A stretch of DNA of 64,000 nucleotides from Larkinella soli (GTDB lineage: Bacteria; Bacteroidota; Bacteroidia; Cytophagales; Spirosomataceae). Every line of letters starts with the position of its first letter. Position 1 is the first letter of the stretch. A model generated the notes under the pieces. It was given only the letters and a program-made list of their open reading frames with translations. It was not told where the DNA came from and did not search any database. The DNA is taken from contig NZ_QTJY01000002.1 in the NCBI RefSeq assembly GCF_003703975.1, positions 62,001 through 126,000 of the forward strand. Reading direction: 5' to 3'. Shown here one piece after another: positions 44,213-51,984 of this stretch. Both the position numbers and the translations under genes were made by a program.

Positions 44213-44897
44213 GTTTCATTTCGCCATTATCGTCGCCGGAGGGAGCGGCAGCCGGATGGGCACCGATACCCCCAAGCAGTTTCTGCCGATCGGCGGCCTG
44301 CCCATTCTGATGCATACCATCCGCCGGTTCCGGCAATATTCCACCGATTTAGAAATCATTCTGACGCTGCCGGCCGGCCAGATTCCGGCCTGGGAGGCTC
44401 TCTGCCGTCAGTACGGCTTTACCGAAACCGTGCACATCACGCCCGGCGGGGCCAGCCGGTTTCAGTCGGTACGGAACGGGCTGGAGCAGATTCGGGCCGG
44501 GAATGGGCTGGTGGCGGTTCATGACGGCGTCCGGCCGTTCGTGACAACCGACATTATCCGCAACGGCTTTGAAACCGCCGAACGTACGGGCAGCGCGGTC
44601 ACCTGCGTTCCGCTGAAGGATTCCGCCCGGGTGGTTCGGACCGACGGCACGAACCAGGCCGTGGACCGCACGCAATACCGCCTGATTCAGACCCCCCAGA
44701 CCTTCCGGCTCGACCGCTTCCGGGAGGCTTTCCGGACGGCCGAACAGACTTTTTTCACGGATTGTGCCAGCGTCGTCGAATATGCGGGTTTTCCGATCAC
44801 ACTTATCGACGGTTCCTACAACAATATCAAGATTACAACCCCGGAAGATCTGATCTGGGCCGAAGGGATGCTGACCCATGCAACGACTCACCCCTGA
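44199..44897 (+). CDS. ispD: 2-C-methyl-D-erythritol 4-phosphate cytidylyltransferase
   Basis: 232 residues from a TTG start; no ATG lies before the conserved FAIIVAGGSGSRMG nucleotide-binding motif (residues 8-21), so TTG is the only workable start. TPKQFLPIGG and VHDGVRPFVTT are the other IspD signatures. The enzyme couples MEP with CTP in the non-mevalonate isoprenoid pathway. The start codon lies in the right arm of a 15-base inverted repeat. The meaB gene overlaps the last 20 bases. Confidence 0.95.
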   Translation: MSFTPFHFAIIVAGGSGSRMGTDTPKQFLPIGGLPILMHTIRRFRQYSTDLEIILTLPAGQIPAWEALCRQYGFTETVHITPGGASRFQSVRNGLEQIRAGNGLVAVHDGVRPFVTTDIIRNGFETAERTGSAVTCVPLKDSARVVRTDGTNQAVDRTQYRLIQTPQTFRLDRFREAFRTAEQTFFTDCASVVEYAGFPITLIDGSYNNIKITTPEDLIWAEGMLTHATTHP

Positions 44898-45855
44898 TCA
44901 ATACGTCGACGGAATTCTGGCGGGCGACCGGCTGATCCTCAGCCGGGCCATCACGCTGGTCGAGAGCAGTCTGGAGAGCGATCAGGTGCCGGCCCTTCAG
45001 GTGCTGGAGCGGATCATGGCGCAAACCGGCCGTTCGGTGCGGATCGGGATCACGGGCGTTCCGGGTGTGGGGAAAAGCACGTTCATCGAAACCTTCGGGA
45101 AACACCTGACCGGCCTGGGTAAGAAGGTGGCGGTTCTGGCTATTGACCCGTCGAGCCGACGGTCGGGCGGGAGCATTCTGGGCGACAAAACCCGCATGGA
45201 GACGCTGTCGATGGACCCCAGTGCCTACATCCGGCCTTCACCGGCGGGCGGCACGCTGGGCGGGGTCGCCAACCGAACCCGGGAGACCCTGCTGTTGTGT
45301 GAAGCCGCCGGCTTCGACGTCATTCTGATCGAAACGGTCGGTGTGGGTCAGTCGGAGACGCTGGTGCACAGCATGGTGGATTTTTTTCTGCTGCTGATGC
45401 TGGCCGGCGCGGGCGACGAACTTCAGGGAATGAAACGCGGCATCATGGAAATGGCCGACGCCATCGTCATCACCAAAGCCGACGGCGCCAATACCGCCCC
45501 GGCAGACCAGGCAAAGGGGCTTTACCAGAACGCCCTTCATCTCTTCCCTCCTGCCCCGACGGGCTGGGTGTCGCCGGTCCTGACCTGCTCGGCGCTGGAG
45601 AACCGCGGAATTGTGGAGTTATGGCAGGTCATCACCGACCACCAGAGCCTGCTGACCCGCAACGGCTTCCACGACCGCATCCGGCAGGAACAGAACCTGG
45701 AATGGATGCACAGCACCATCCGCCGGCACCTGGAAAGCCGTTTCTATCACCTACCGGGAATGAATGAGAAAATCGGGGCCGCCGAAGAAGCCGTTCGGAA
45801 CGGTCACCTCCTCCCCCTCCAGGCCGCCCTCCAACTCCTCGGCCCTACCGCATAA
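44878..45855 (+). CDS. meaB: methylmalonyl-CoA mutase-associated GTPase MeaB
   Basis: 325 residues. The G3E P-loop GITGVPGVGKS (residues 58-68), LAIDPSSRRSGGSILGDKTRM and the ITKADG guanine motif fit MeaB/ArgK. MeaB protects methylmalonyl-CoA mutase and helps load its B12 cofactor. The gene starts 20 bases inside ispD, which suggests co-translation. It belongs with a propionyl-CoA to succinyl-CoA route; the biotin carboxylase at 40.3 kb would provide the first step, but the mutase is not in the window. Confidence 0.96.
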   Translation: MQRLTPDQYVDGILAGDRLILSRAITLVESSLESDQVPALQVLERIMAQTGRSVRIGITGVPGVGKSTFIETFGKHLTGLGKKVAVLAIDPSSRRSGGSILGDKTRMETLSMDPSAYIRPSPAGGTLGGVANRTRETLLLCEAAGFDVILIETVGVGQSETLVHSMVDFFLLLMLAGAGDELQGMKRGIMEMADAIVITKADGANTAPADQAKGLYQNALHLFPPAPTGWVSPVLTCSALENRGIVELWQVITDHQSLLTRNGFHDRIRQEQNLEWMHSTIRRHLESRFYHLPGMNEKIGAAEEAVRNGHLLPLQAALQLLGPTA

Positions 45856-45951
45856 AGGAAAACAAAAGTGTTTACCCGATACCGAATTGCCATCCTCTTT
45901 CTCCCTACCCTCCCTTTTCTGTCCTCCGGCTCGTTTTGTCCTCCCTCCCCT

Positions 45952-46048
45952 TTTTTGTCATCCCGACGCAGGAGGGATCTTATGGCAGAATGACCGGTCA
46001 CCCTGAGTGCTATGCCACTGGGGTCCTCCTGCGTCGGGATGACAAAAA
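45952..46048. repeat. large dispersed-type palindrome with 24-base arms
   Basis: Perfect 24-base arms: T5 GTCATCCCGACGCAGGAGG at 45952-45975 and its complement at 46025-46048. The 49-base loop contains TGGCA/TGCCA arms and a perfect 10-base palindrome TGACCGGTCA at its centre. Two partial GGGATGACAA copies follow at about 46054 and 46070. It sits between the convergent meaB and epimerase genes. The GTCATCCC...AGGAGG outer arm looks like repeat elements I know from Cytophagales genomes. Confidence 0.85.
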
Positions 46049-46113
46049 CGGGCGGGATGACAAGTCTGCGGGATGACAAAAGAAGCGGGATAACCGGCAG
46101 GAGGAACAAACTC

Positions 46114-47079
46114 CTAAACCCCCAACTGCTCCGGTTTTCCTTCCTGGAACCATTCCACGAACCGCCGGATTCCTTCCTCGATCCGGACGGAGGGTTCATA
46201 GCCGGTGATTTGGCGAGCCTTGTCGATGGTAGCGTAAGTCCGCTGAACATCACCGGGTTGCATGGGCAGGCGGTGGATGAGGGCTTCGCGTCCGACGGTC
46301 TGCTCGATGACCCGGATCAGGCCGGTTAGGGAGATGGGGTCCGAGCCGCCGATGTTGAGGATTTCGTACCCGTTCAGGCTTTCGAGGGATTTCCGGATCC
46401 CGCTGACAATGTCGTCGATGTAGGTGTAGTCGCGGGCGGTGGAACCGTCGCCGAACACGTTGATGGGACGGCCGTGCAGGATCTGATCCGTAAAGTGGCT
46501 GATCGCCATTTCGGGCCGCTGACGCGGGCCGTAGACCGTGAAGAACCGCAGGCAGAAAATATCGAAACCGTACAGATGATGGAAGGTGTGGCAGAGCAGT
46601 TCGGCCGCCCGCTTGGAGGCCGCATAGGGCGACAGCGGCTTGTCGACCGGGTCGGTTTCATCGAACGGAATCCGCGCCGAGTCGCCATACACCGATGAAG
46701 ACGAGGCAAATACCATTTTCGTCACACCCGCCTGCTGCATGGCCTGAAGCAGAGCCAGGGTACCGTTGACGTTCACGTCGTAATACAAAGCCGGGTCCTG
46801 CACCGACGGCCGGACGCCTGCCCGCGCGGCCAGATGAATGACCGCATCGAATGCATTTTCCGAAAAAAGGGCGGCAAGCAGTTCGCGGTCACGAATGTCG
46901 CCTTCCTGAAACCGGAAGGCCGGATGAGCGAGCGCCTGCCGGAGGTTTTCCCGCTTCAGCCGCGGGTCGTAATACGGGTCGAGGTTATCAAGGCAAACCA
47001 CACGGTGGCCGGCGGACAGCAGTTGTTCGGCGAGGGTCGATCCGATAAAACCCGCACCGCCGGTGAGTAAAATGTTCAT
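46114..47079 (-). CDS. NAD-dependent epimerase/dehydratase (UDP-glucuronate 4-epimerase-like)
   Basis: 321 residues, extended SDR. NAD-binding TGGAGFIGSTLAE (residues 6-18), the SSSSVYGDS loop near residue 126, catalytic YAASK (Tyr at about 152) and RFFTVYGPRQRPEM are typical of the UDP-glucuronate 4-epimerase/GDP-mannose dehydratase branch. LDNLDPYYDPRLKREN fits the epimerases of uronic acids. It is the last gene of the sugar cassette and its start overlaps the stop of the flippase-like gene by four bases. Confidence 0.88.
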   Translation of the reverse strand: MNILLTGGAGFIGSTLAEQLLSAGHRVVCLDNLDPYYDPRLKRENLRQALAHPAFRFQEGDIRDRELLAALFSENAFDAVIHLAARAGVRPSVQDPALYYDVNVNGTLALLQAMQQAGVTKMVFASSSSVYGDSARIPFDETDPVDKPLSPYAASKRAAELLCHTFHHLYGFDIFCLRFFTVYGPRQRPEMAISHFTDQILHGRPINVFGDGSTARDYTYIDDIVSGIRKSLESLNGYEILNIGGSDPISLTGLIRVIEQTVGREALIHRLPMQPGDVQRTYATIDKARQITGYEPSVRIEEGIRRFVEWFQEGKPEQLGV

Positions 47080-47996
47080 AAACGTACAGGATTCGCCCCT
47101 TCCCGGCGTTCCACCCCTAATTCTTTCGCTAAGGTAGCCGATCGGAAGCTGTAGACAACACCGGTCAGCGAGACGACGGCCGTTATCAGGTAAAACAAAA
47201 GACTGATCGCCACGGCCGCATCGGCCGGCAGGTTCAGCATCCGGGCCCCGACCAGAAACGTCAGTTCCCGCGCCCCGGCCCCACCGATGGTAAACGGAAT
47301 CGTGGCAACGATTGAAGAAATCAGAAAAACGAGCAGATAAGCCCGGGGGTCACCGTTAACGTCCATCGCTCGCATCAGGGCCAGAATCTGGCCCAGCTGA
47401 AGGCCCTGCACCAGCCCGGAGAGGGCCGTCGAGGAACTGAATACCGGTAGAAACTGCGGCATGAACCGCTTCAGGAGCCGGCGCGCCGACACATGCAGAA
47501 CCAGGATGGCGGCCAGCGCCTGCCAGTTGATGGTGAACCCCACCCACTCGCTCACCTGCGGCACCACCGCCGAAAACAGCGCCAGCGCATACAGCAGGGG
47601 CAGCAGGCCGAGAAGCCGGTCGAGCAGGGTGGCGGCCACCAGCGGCTTCATGGGTGTGCCGGTCAGGCGGTTGAGCAGGAAAACTTTATAACCGTCGCCC
47701 CCGATGCCGCCCGGCAGAAACAGGTTGTAGTACATCCCGAGCCAATAGAGCTTCAGATTGGGCCGACTCCGCAGCGAAAGGCCGATGCTGCGGAACAGGA
47801 CGCGGAGCCGTTCGGAAGAAACCGCCTTGGACAACACGAACAGCGCGGTCGCCACCAGCAGCCAGCCGACCTCCGCACCCGAAACCACCGCCCATACCTT
47901 AGCCGGCTCGATCTTCCGGAAAACGAGCCAGAGCGAAAGCGCCGAAAGAACCACCTTGACGGCGGTTTTCAGATACGATGGTAAGTTCAGGGCCAT
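47076..47996 (-). CDS. flippase-like membrane protein (LPG synthase transmembrane domain, UPF0104)
   Basis: 306 residues, about seven or eight membrane helices, with the family's PGGIGGDGYKVFLLNRLTG loop near residue 95 and FTIGGAGARELTFL near residue 235. These are marks of the lysylphosphatidylglycerol synthase transmembrane domain, which occurs alone in many sugar loci and may move a lipid-linked sugar across the membrane. Its place between the glycosyltransferase and the epimerase supports such a role. Confidence 0.85.
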   Translation of the reverse strand: MALNLPSYLKTAVKVVLSALSLWLVFRKIEPAKVWAVVSGAEVGWLLVATALFVLSKAVSSERLRVLFRSIGLSLRSRPNLKLYWLGMYYNLFLPGGIGGDGYKVFLLNRLTGTPMKPLVAATLLDRLLGLLPLLYALALFSAVVPQVSEWVGFTINWQALAAILVLHVSARRLLKRFMPQFLPVFSSSTALSGLVQGLQLGQILALMRAMDVNGDPRAYLLVFLISSIVATIPFTIGGAGARELTFLVGARMLNLPADAAVAISLLFYLITAVVSLTGVVYSFRSATLAKELGVERREGANPVRL

Positions 47997-48023
47997 TCCG
48001 GACAGACGGCTTTTTGGTTGTGA

Positions 48024-48983
48024 TCAGGAAACGCCGACCCCGACGGCCGGGGTCTGGTAGATGCGCCGGATTTTATACGGCTTCTTATCCTGCGATTCGT
48101 AATAGGTCCGCATCTGAAGTTCGGTCATGAGGCCGAAGGTGATCAGCTGAATACCGGCCAGAACCAGCATGACGCCGAGAATCAGCAGCGGCCGCCCGCC
48201 GATGTCATGACCCAGTACCTTCACGATGAGCAGGTAAAAGTTGATCAGGAGGCCGAGGCCCAGCGAAATCAACCCCCAGTTGCCGAAGAGGTGCATCGGT
48301 TTGCGGAGGTATTTCTTCATGAACAGCATCAGGATCAGGTCGCTGACCACCTTCAGCGTCCGGCCCAGCCCGTATTTCGACTGGCCGATCCGGCGCGGGT
48401 GGTGCTGCACGTCCATCTGCGTCATCCGGGCGCCTTCGAGGTGGGCCAGAACCGGAATGAAGCGGTGGAGTTCACCATATAACCCAAGGTTTTTGGCCAG
48501 GTCGGCACGAAATACCTTCAGGGCGCAGCCGTAGTCTTTCAGGTGGACGTCGGACGCCTGCCGGATGATCCAGTTGGCGATGCGGCTGGGCAGCTTGCGG
48601 AGCAGTGCCCCGTCCTGCCGTTTGGCCCGGATTCCGGCGACGAGATCGAAATCGCCTTCCTCGGCGCGTTTGACCATCATCGGAATGTCGGCGGGGTCGT
48701 TCTGAAGGTCACCGTCCATGGTGATGATGTATTTGCCGCGGGCCACGTCGATGCCGGCCGCCAGGGCGAGGCTCTGTCCGTAGTTTTTCTGGAGGTCGAC
48801 CACCACCAGGCGGGGATTCTGCACGGATTTCAGTTCGGGCAGGGTCTGGTCGCGGGAGCCGTCATTGACGTAGACGATCTCGTAGTCGTAGCCGGTGAGT
48901 GCCTGGTCGACCTGCTCGATCATCGGAAAAATATTGCCCTCCTCGTTGTAGACACAGATGACAATGGAAAGGTACGGTTGCAT
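48024..48983 (-). CDS. GT2 polyprenyl-phosphate sugar transferase (DPM1/ArnC-like)
   Basis: 319 residues. The GT-A domain covers residues 1-230 with VICVYNEEGNI, YVNDGSRDQT, TMDGDLQNDP (the DxD-type metal site) and the KDYGCALKVFR acceptor loop; two membrane helices follow near 240-265 and 275-297. Such enzymes transfer a sugar from a nucleotide to polyprenyl phosphate. Its lipid-linked product would be the donor for the GT39 enzyme encoded nine bases upstream. Confidence 0.92.
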   Translation of the reverse strand: MQPYLSIVICVYNEEGNIFPMIEQVDQALTGYDYEIVYVNDGSRDQTLPELKSVQNPRLVVVDLQKNYGQSLALAAGIDVARGKYIITMDGDLQNDPADIPMMVKRAEEGDFDLVAGIRAKRQDGALLRKLPSRIANWIIRQASDVHLKDYGCALKVFRADLAKNLGLYGELHRFIPVLAHLEGARMTQMDVQHHPRRIGQSKYGLGRTLKVVSDLILMLFMKKYLRKPMHLFGNWGLISLGLGLLINFYLLIVKVLGHDIGGRPLLILGVMLVLAGIQLITFGLMTELQMRTYYESQDKKPYKIRRIYQTPAVGVGVS

Positions 48984-48992
48984 AAATGACGA

Positions 48993-50660
48993 TTATTTCG
49001 CTTTTCCGACGGCCGGGGAAGGCTCGAAACGGACCAGTTTGGCCGGATGTCTGTCAAACAAGTTAAATTCCGAAAGAGTTTGGTAGTCCTGCCCGGCCAG
49101 GCTGACCGAGTCGGCGATATAGAGCGCACCGGGAATGATCCGGTCGGTTTTTTTCAGCACCTCGCCCCGGACGGCTTCGATGTGAAAACTGTTGACGTCG
49201 GTCTGCCCGTCGGAGCCGATGGTTTGCTTATAACCGAAAAGCGGTTTTCCGAGCGAAAGCCGGGCGATGTGTTCCGACGACTCCTTGTATTCCAGCCGGT
49301 GGTAGATCCGGGGCGGCACCACCAGCCAGTTGAACCCGATCCGGAACATGGCCAGGAAGGCAATCAGGATGACGAGCCGGTGTTCGGGCTGCCGCATATA
49401 CTGCCAGGTGATCAGCCCCAGCCCGGTGAAAGTCAGACCGCATTTCCACCACAAGCCGGGAATCACCTTCGTTTCGGGATGGAAAAATGTGATCCAGGTG
49501 CCCAGCGTCACCACCACCATCACCGTCCCGAGCAGCAGCTCCCAGTACCGGCGTCGCCAGTCGGTAGGCGGGGTCCGGTCATAATACAGGTAGGCGAAAA
49601 CCGTAAAGAGCAGCGGCAGCAGCATCAGCAGGTACCGCGCATAGACCTGCGGAGATGACCAGTAAATAACGAAGTTGACGAAAAACGTCACCGCACAAAA
49701 CAGCACGAACGGCTGCCCGGCAATCAGCGGCCGGTCCGGATGGCGGTCTTCCCCTGTCGTCGTTCCCGGTGGCCGGAACACGCCCTTCCGGAACAGCAGC
49801 ACCACCAGCAGCATCCAGGGGGCAAAATGGTACAGCATCTCGAACGGGTAGGTGATCAGGTGCCGGACGGTTTCGACCACTCCGAAATGCACGACCGTCC
49901 GCTTGGCACTCTCGTCGAAGAGAACCGACACGATTTTGGAGGGCGGAATCTGATTCCGGGTGAAATAAGCTGCGTAATAACTGCCGACGATGAGCAAAAA
50001 CAGGGCGACCCCTGCAAAATGCGCCGGACTGAACAATCTACGGAACTGTTTGGTATACAGGAAGTAAGCCAGCAGCGTCAGGCCCTGAAAAACCAGCGAG
50101 GGCAGCCCTTTCATCAGAAAACCGATAGCCGTAAGCAGGTAGGTGGTCAGAAACAGCGCCCAGTAGTTCCGCTTCCGGTCGAACTGATACACGAAAATGA
50201 AAGCCGTGTAGGTGAGCCAGGAGAAGGTCGTATCGATCAGCCCCAGCATCGAATCGTAGAGCAGGATGCGGGTATTGGTCACGAACATGAGGGCGGCCGC
50301 AAAGCCGATGCGCTGGCCGAGCTGCCGCTTCACCAGCAGGTAGATCGTCAGGCCATACAGCACCAGCGACACGGCCATCGGAAATCGAAGCGCGAAGGAG
50401 GAATAATTGCCGAAAAGCCGAAAGGAAGCGGCTATCAGCCAGTTATATAAAGGCGGTTTATTGAAATAGGGTTGTCCGTTCAGGGTCGGCGTGATGTAGT
50501 CGCCGGAGAGCATCATTTCCAGGGCCACGAGCGCCCGCCGGGGTTCGTCGGAGCCGGTGTCGAGCGGCAGGTAACCCAGGTGGGAAAACAGAGCCGGGAG
50601 CAGCAGCACCACACTGAGAAGCTGCCAGAAACCCGGTTTCCGATAAAAAGCGATCTGCAT
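48993..50660 (-). CDS. GT39 (PMT/ArnT-like) membrane glycosyltransferase
   Basis: 555 residues with 11-13 membrane helices. The first periplasmic loop contains SDEPRRALVALEMMLSGD and LNGQPYFNKPPLYNWLI, the ArnT/PMT motif with its acidic catalytic residue. It takes the sugar from a polyprenyl-phosphate donor and moves it onto an outer molecule, such as lipid A, glycan or protein. It is the first gene of the four-gene cassette; a -7 box lies 27 bases upstream. Confidence 0.9.
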   Translation of the reverse strand: MQIAFYRKPGFWQLLSVVLLLPALFSHLGYLPLDTGSDEPRRALVALEMMLSGDYITPTLNGQPYFNKPPLYNWLIAASFRLFGNYSSFALRFPMAVSLVLYGLTIYLLVKRQLGQRIGFAAALMFVTNTRILLYDSMLGLIDTTFSWLTYTAFIFVYQFDRKRNYWALFLTTYLLTAIGFLMKGLPSLVFQGLTLLAYFLYTKQFRRLFSPAHFAGVALFLLIVGSYYAAYFTRNQIPPSKIVSVLFDESAKRTVVHFGVVETVRHLITYPFEMLYHFAPWMLLVVLLFRKGVFRPPGTTTGEDRHPDRPLIAGQPFVLFCAVTFFVNFVIYWSSPQVYARYLLMLLPLLFTVFAYLYYDRTPPTDWRRRYWELLLGTVMVVVTLGTWITFFHPETKVIPGLWWKCGLTFTGLGLITWQYMRQPEHRLVILIAFLAMFRIGFNWLVVPPRIYHRLEYKESSEHIARLSLGKPLFGYKQTIGSDGQTDVNSFHIEAVRGEVLKKTDRIIPGALYIADSVSLAGQDYQTLSEFNLFDRHPAKLVRFEPSPAVGKAK

Positions 50661-50686
50661 GAAGCACTACGGGTGGGATGATCCCA

Positions 50687-50694
50687 CAAAGGTA
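50687..50694 (-). promoter_or_regulatory. GT39 operon -7 promoter element
   Basis: TACCTTTG on the minus strand is an exact TAnnTTTG box 27 bases upstream of the GT39 gene. A GTGGGA/TCCCAC hairpin lies between the box and the start codon. No TTG was found at -33. Confidence 0.5.
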
Positions 50695-50748
50695 GAACGG
50701 AATTGCCATCCATCCTTCCCCCGCCTGCATTATTCATCCGGCATCCAT

Positions 50749-50777
50749 GAAAAAGCCCGCTTAAGGCGGGCTTTTTC
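50749..50777 (-). terminator. intrinsic terminator after the disordered-protein gene
   Basis: A perfect 12-base-pair stem (GAAAAAGCCCGC / GCGGGCTTTTTC) with a 5-base loop and a U-run on the minus strand, located between the disordered-protein gene and the GT39 operon. Confidence 0.88.
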
Positions 50778-50793
50778 TACGCATCCGGAATGG

Positions 50794-51204
50794 TCAGGAA
50801 TGGCCGAGTTCGCGAACTTCCCGGTCTTCGGAATCCCGGTTCCAGTCGGCGCCGGGAACCTTGTCGTCGGCCGGCGGATAAGTTGTACTCCGGCGGCTGG
50901 CGTCGTCGTCCATCAGTTTGTCGGTATACAGGTCGGCATCCTCATCCCGGGCCGCGTTGATGTCGGAAACCTCCACCGGATCGGACGTATGGGACGAATT
51001 GGCCGTCTCATTCGGCTCCCCGTCCACCGGCATGATATCCTGCGGGGTGTAGTCGTTAGTATCCAGCCGTTTCGACTGAAGTTCGGCCGACAGATCCCGG
51101 TCGTGCAGCTGGTTCAGTTCGGGCGGGTTGCCCATGGTGTTATCGCTGCGCTGAGACGTATAGGAATCGGTACGTTCCTTACGGGCTTTGCTTGAAAGGC
51201 TCAT
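50794..51204 (-). CDS. acidic disordered protein of unknown function (1)
   Basis: 136 residues with almost no hydrophobic core. It is rich in D, S, T, N, E and R, contains stretches such as NAARDEDADLYTDKLMDDD, and has no signal peptide or helix bundle. Such proteins resemble stress-associated or hydrophilin-type disordered proteins, but I cannot place it in a family. It lies 30 bases after a similar disordered gene and they probably form one operon that ends at the terminator at 50749. Confidence 0.7.
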   Translation of the reverse strand: MSLSSKARKERTDSYTSQRSDNTMGNPPELNQLHDRDLSAELQSKRLDTNDYTPQDIMPVDGEPNETANSSHTSDPVEVSDINAARDEDADLYTDKLMDDDASRRSTTYPPADDKVPGADWNRDSEDREVRELGHS

Positions 51205-51234
51205 AACGTTGATGGTTTAATAGTCAGTGAATGA

Positions 51235-51804
51235 TTAATAGACCGGCTTGTGTTCGGTATCCGTGCCGGTATGGGCCATATCGTGGTCACGTTGTTCCTG
51301 CGAATCCGCCGAGTTGCTCTGCTCCCGGCCGTTTTCCGGGTCGTCGGCTCCGGGGGTTTCCGCGTTGTCCTGCTCCTTGGCTTTCCGCTGGGCTTCCGGC
51401 GTCGGAACGTCTTCGCCCGAGGCATAATCGTCCGGCCCGGCCGTCGTCACGTCCACCGTCGACGTATTGGTTTGGGCGTCGCCGGCGGCAGCGGCATTCA
51501 TTCCTTCGTCGGTCACGTCGCGGGTGTCGCCGTAGTCCTGGTCGTTAAACCGCAGAATGCCGTTGGCGTCGTCCATGTCCTGGCTGCCCATAAACCGGTC
51601 GTTCCGGCCGTCCTGAGCCCCCCGTATCTGTACGCTGTCCCAGCCGCTGGCCGAGTCTTCGACTTCTTCCCGGTGCCGGTTGTCGAACGCAGACACATCC
51701 TCGTCCGTCCCGTCGCTGCGGTAAGGGCCTTCGGATTTCCCGGTAATCCGGGATTCTTCCGGCCGGACGTATGATTCTTTCTCGTTATCGGTTTCGTCTT
51801 TCAT
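51235..51804 (-). CDS. acidic disordered protein of unknown function (2)
   Basis: 189 residues, again strongly hydrophilic (D, E, G, N, T) and with no cysteines. SGWDSVQIRGAQDGRNDRFMG and FNDQDYGDTRDVTDEGMN in the middle are the only segments with some order. No signal peptide is visible, so it is probably cytoplasmic. Neither gene recalls a known family. The pair is preceded by a hairpin of the GH130 gene. Confidence 0.7.
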   Translation of the reverse strand: MKDETDNEKESYVRPEESRITGKSEGPYRSDGTDEDVSAFDNRHREEVEDSASGWDSVQIRGAQDGRNDRFMGSQDMDDANGILRFNDQDYGDTRDVTDEGMNAAAAGDAQTNTSTVDVTTAGPDDYASGEDVPTPEAQRKAKEQDNAETPGADDPENGREQSNSADSQEQRDHDMAHTGTDTEHKPVY

Positions 51805-51913
51805 CCGTTGAGGGCGTTTTCCGGAGGCCCAACCGGGCTCCGATTTGTTAAAAGTATAACCACCAAACCGGCAAAAGGTTGAAATTTCCGGCCAACGGTC
51901 CGAAAACAGGAAA

Positions 51914-51968
51914 GCGCCTTTGCCGTTCCGGCCGGAGATAACCTATCCGGCCGGAACGGCAAAGGCGC
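51914..51968 (-). terminator. long hairpin after GH130 gene
   Basis: A perfect 22-base-pair stem (51914-51935 with 51947-51968, outer end GCGCCTTTGCC) and an 11-base loop. It sits 16 bases after the GH130 stop on the minus strand. The U-run is weak, but the stem is unusually long. Confidence 0.7.
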
Positions 51969-51984
51969 CAAGAAATATGGAGGA

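Noticed and set aside
45856-46113. CRISPR array
   Set aside because: The repeated GGGATGAC pieces are palindrome arms of uneven spacing, not equal direct repeats with unique spacers.
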